Shown piece after piece: positions 61,566 through 64,000 of a stretch of DNA of 64,000 nucleotides. The DNA lies in contig CANTUZ010000001.1 of the NCBI GenBank assembly GCA_947846985.1, forward strand, positions 110,253,757-110,317,756. The letters run 5' to 3'. Source of the DNA: Fratercula arctica. Its lineage: Eukaryota; Chordata; Aves; Charadriiformes; Alcidae. Both the position numbers and the translations under genes were made by a program. Every line of letters begins with the position of its first letter. The stretch's first letter is position 1. Under the pieces are notes generated by a model, which ran no database searches, had not been told where the DNA came from, and worked only from the letters and a program-made list of their open reading frames with translations.

Positions 61566-64000
61566 CCTGTCACCTGATGTCTGCTGGACCTTGAACTGGA
61601 GGAGTACACTGTGCAGGCAACTGAGCACTTTGGGTCAGACTGCCAGACAAGTTTTTTTAATCTAATCCTAAATTGCCTCAGGAACAAAGAGTGCTGTACG
61701 CCTCTCTGTTGTTTCAAAATACACACGGCTATAGCCAAAACACAAATTTAGCCTTTATGTTGAGAAACGTTAAATCCAGAGGAGGATTTCCTATTGTGCA
61801 GGCTACAGCTGTGGGCTCAAGTGTCCCACAATGAGACGCAGCGTGTGTGCAGTTGCGGCTCCAGCATGAACCCAGCTCACGTCCTGGCCAGTGAAAAAAA
61901 ATTCCTAGCTATCCCGTAACTACCACATGAGTACATCTGTCACAAATACCGAGCTGCGCAGGAGAAAATCTGGGGCTGGAAACTTGAACTATCATTCAGA
62001 ACTTGAGACAACGAGGTATGTTTCTAATTATTTTACTTTTCAAATGAACTTCCCCCCTTGTAGAAGCCTGTCTATGACAAATAAATTGGAAACAAATCTG
62101 CAGTTGTACCGTTGCACATCTGTGAGGTAAGCGAGCCACTGCAAGTCTATTCTCACAGCTTGAAAGCTGAGAGGACATAAAACTGCTGTGATCTCAGGTG
62201 AGATGAGGTGATCTCTGATAAAGGACCAATTGGATTATTATAAACAACTTGCAGTTAAGATTAGGCCTTTTCTTGAAACACCACTAAAACACGAGTTATT
62301 GGGCTCAATGTGAGGATGTCCGGGCAAATGCTCCATGGTTAGTAGCATGGTGGAAGTCAGGCTAAGTTTTCCAATTACTTTTTTTGGAAATAACATCCCT
62401 CCTATAGTTACTGCTGTACTTAAATATATATATAAAAAAAATACTTGCTGATCAATACAGGTGTCTTGTGGTCTGAATAAAAAGCACTTCGCGATTAGAA
62501 GGATGATAAGAGCAATATTAGCTTGGTGAAGAGGACAAACAAAATTGTTTGAATCCTCATAATTTCTCTGGCCACAAAAGTGACAGACCCCAACATATTC
62601 CAATACTTGACTGTTCCAGCTGTGAAAACAAACTTTTCAAAGTTCCCAACCAGCAGGCTTTCACATTTCTGGGAAATGAAACACTACTAGTTGTTTTATT
62701 TATGGTATCTTTGCTTTATGACAGTTAATGAGCTGTAATTTTATAAAAGAGAACAAAAACAATACTTCGTGCCATCACAAATAGCCATCAGCATTATTTA
62801 TTGCAGATGTTTTAATCTATTGTGGTAATAATGAAACATTCATTGTTTTGCTACCCTGAGCAATCTGTGAGAAATTTAAAATGACAAAAGTGCTCCCCCT
62901 TTTCCCCCCTGAAGCTTTTGCTCCTTTCCAGAAGGTTCTGTTGTGGAAGGGATAATGACGCGCTTGGTAAAAAGCATAGCTGAGGAAACAGCAAACGTAC
63001 AGAAATAGTTTCACGATGAAGTTTAATCAATGCCTTCTGCAGAATGCAACTGTTTTGTAGACAAACAGGACATTATAAGCATGATTAAATGTTGAATATT
63101 AAGTCCTTGACTTGATAATATTCATGTAAAAGGAAGCTTTGCAGTATTTAGTCAGTGGTTTTAGTATTGACAATTGAAGACATACAAAAGTTGAAGACCA
63201 TCAGTTCAGATGCATCCAGCCTCTGCGCTCATTAGGAACTACGATGGCTGTTCAACGATCTTATCAAAGCCAACTAGACAGCTTCATGCATGCAAGAAAA
63301 CACCTGCCAGAGGTGCCCATACGTACAGAGAACAGTACATTGACTCCGTTTCCCCAAGCTTAGCTGACAGCTCTGCACTATAATCTGCCTTGTATCAGCA
63401 AAGGGTCGTGCTGGAACCTGCAAAGAGGCAACTCCTTCATGCTGATTCTTTGGCTTTCCATCTAGTGATGGAGAGAAATCTGGGACGACTTTCCTACTTG
63501 AGCTACATCAGCTTCCACACAAAATCATCAGGAGCAAATAAAACAAAACCAAACCCAACCCAGTCCCTGAAGGCTCCCAGGACCAAGTTTTTGTTTCCTG
63601 TTCCAGCGAATGTTCCACATTCCTCCTCCTATTTCTCCGTTAGTTCAACTTTTGACTAATGCAGAACCACTCGCCTGGTAAAAAAAGTAGACAACTTTAT
63701 TTATAGCAGGTTTAGCATCTGTCAGGCAAGTAACAAGACAATCGTTCAAAAGACTTGATACCTAAGAGCACAGGCAATTACTCAGCCGTCTAAAAAAGAC
63801 AAAAGAAAAACTGAAAAATTTGCAGTGTGGTGAGCTCATGTTCCAGCGGTTGACTTTCTGCAATAACACTAAGGAGCAGGGAGCCCAGCTTCCACAGTTC
63901 ACCAGCATTTGCCAGCATTGTAGTTTCACTTAAAGTCAAGTTTAACCACAGTGGAAATAGTGAACTGCACAAAATGAGGATGTGTTGAGAAAGAAAACCT
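61566..64000. other. Non-coding to the end of the window
   Basis: The 121-codon minus-strand frame at 62238-62603 begins with a Cys-rich patch and hydrophobic stretches, but its length is within chance expectation and no family is recognised. Nothing else is supported. Confidence 0.5.

Noticed and set aside
62238..62603. 121-codon minus-strand open frame with Cys pairs and hydrophobic stretches
   Set aside because: Its length is within chance expectation for 64 kb of A+T-rich DNA read in six frames. There is no splice context, no family motif and no coding-like composition.
1..64000. CRISPR array, bacterial operons, integrase or phage-type systems
   Set aside because: No regularly spaced repeats and no prokaryotic genes were seen. 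CR1 content and the splice/CpG features point to a bird nuclear genome.

Overview
This window looks like bird nuclear DNA, most likely intergenic or deep-intronic sequence. The organism call rests on several insertions of the LINE CR1, which end in the CR1-type 3' octamer tail (ATTCTATG-like) and encode avian-style CR1 reverse transcriptase. By eye the DNA is A+T-rich and has many long A or T runs. There are no bacterial-type operons, and no protein-coding gene can be recognised with confidence. Nearly all open frames outside CR1 are 60-120 codons, lack family signatures, and are of a length expected by chance in this much A+T-rich sequence.

Layout. Positions 1-1405 hold the 3' part of a long plus-strand CR1 that runs off the left edge. 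From 1.4 to 29.4 kb the DNA is mostly unique and non-coding. It is broken by A/T-rich simple repeats, a short CR1 tail (22.07-22.23 kb) and a pair of similar 115-128 bp A-tailed repeats in inverted orientation (22.78-23.66 kb). Between 29.46 and 31.16 kb lies the only promoter-like part of the window: a CpG-richer stretch with a TATA box, then a compact CpG island. Inside it an ATG in near-perfect Kozak context and three splice-bounded segments join in one open frame. From 34.5 to 35.9 kb there is a very old minus-strand CR1 that keeps part of ORF1 (esterase-like) joined directly to reverse-transcriptase remnants. Younger minus-strand CR1 copies lie at 37.67-38.80 and 41.85-42.23 kb, and a short plus-strand CR1 tail at 41.17-41.32 kb. 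From 42.2 kb to the end I see only non-coding sequence with simple repeats, small hairpins and one strong G-quadruplex-type tract.

How the parts relate. The CR1 copies are independent dead insertions of different ages. Each has a lesion that excludes autonomous activity: 5' truncation, a stop codon, a frameshift, an altered catalytic residue or an internal deletion. The items most worth a second look are the inverted pair of A-tailed repeats ending in a palindrome, an 85-nt imperfect hairpin at 37.0 kb beside a block rich in homeodomain/POU-like sites, and the CpG-island exon chain. I found no CRISPR array, tRNA, rRNA, complete endogenous retrovirus or other complete system.
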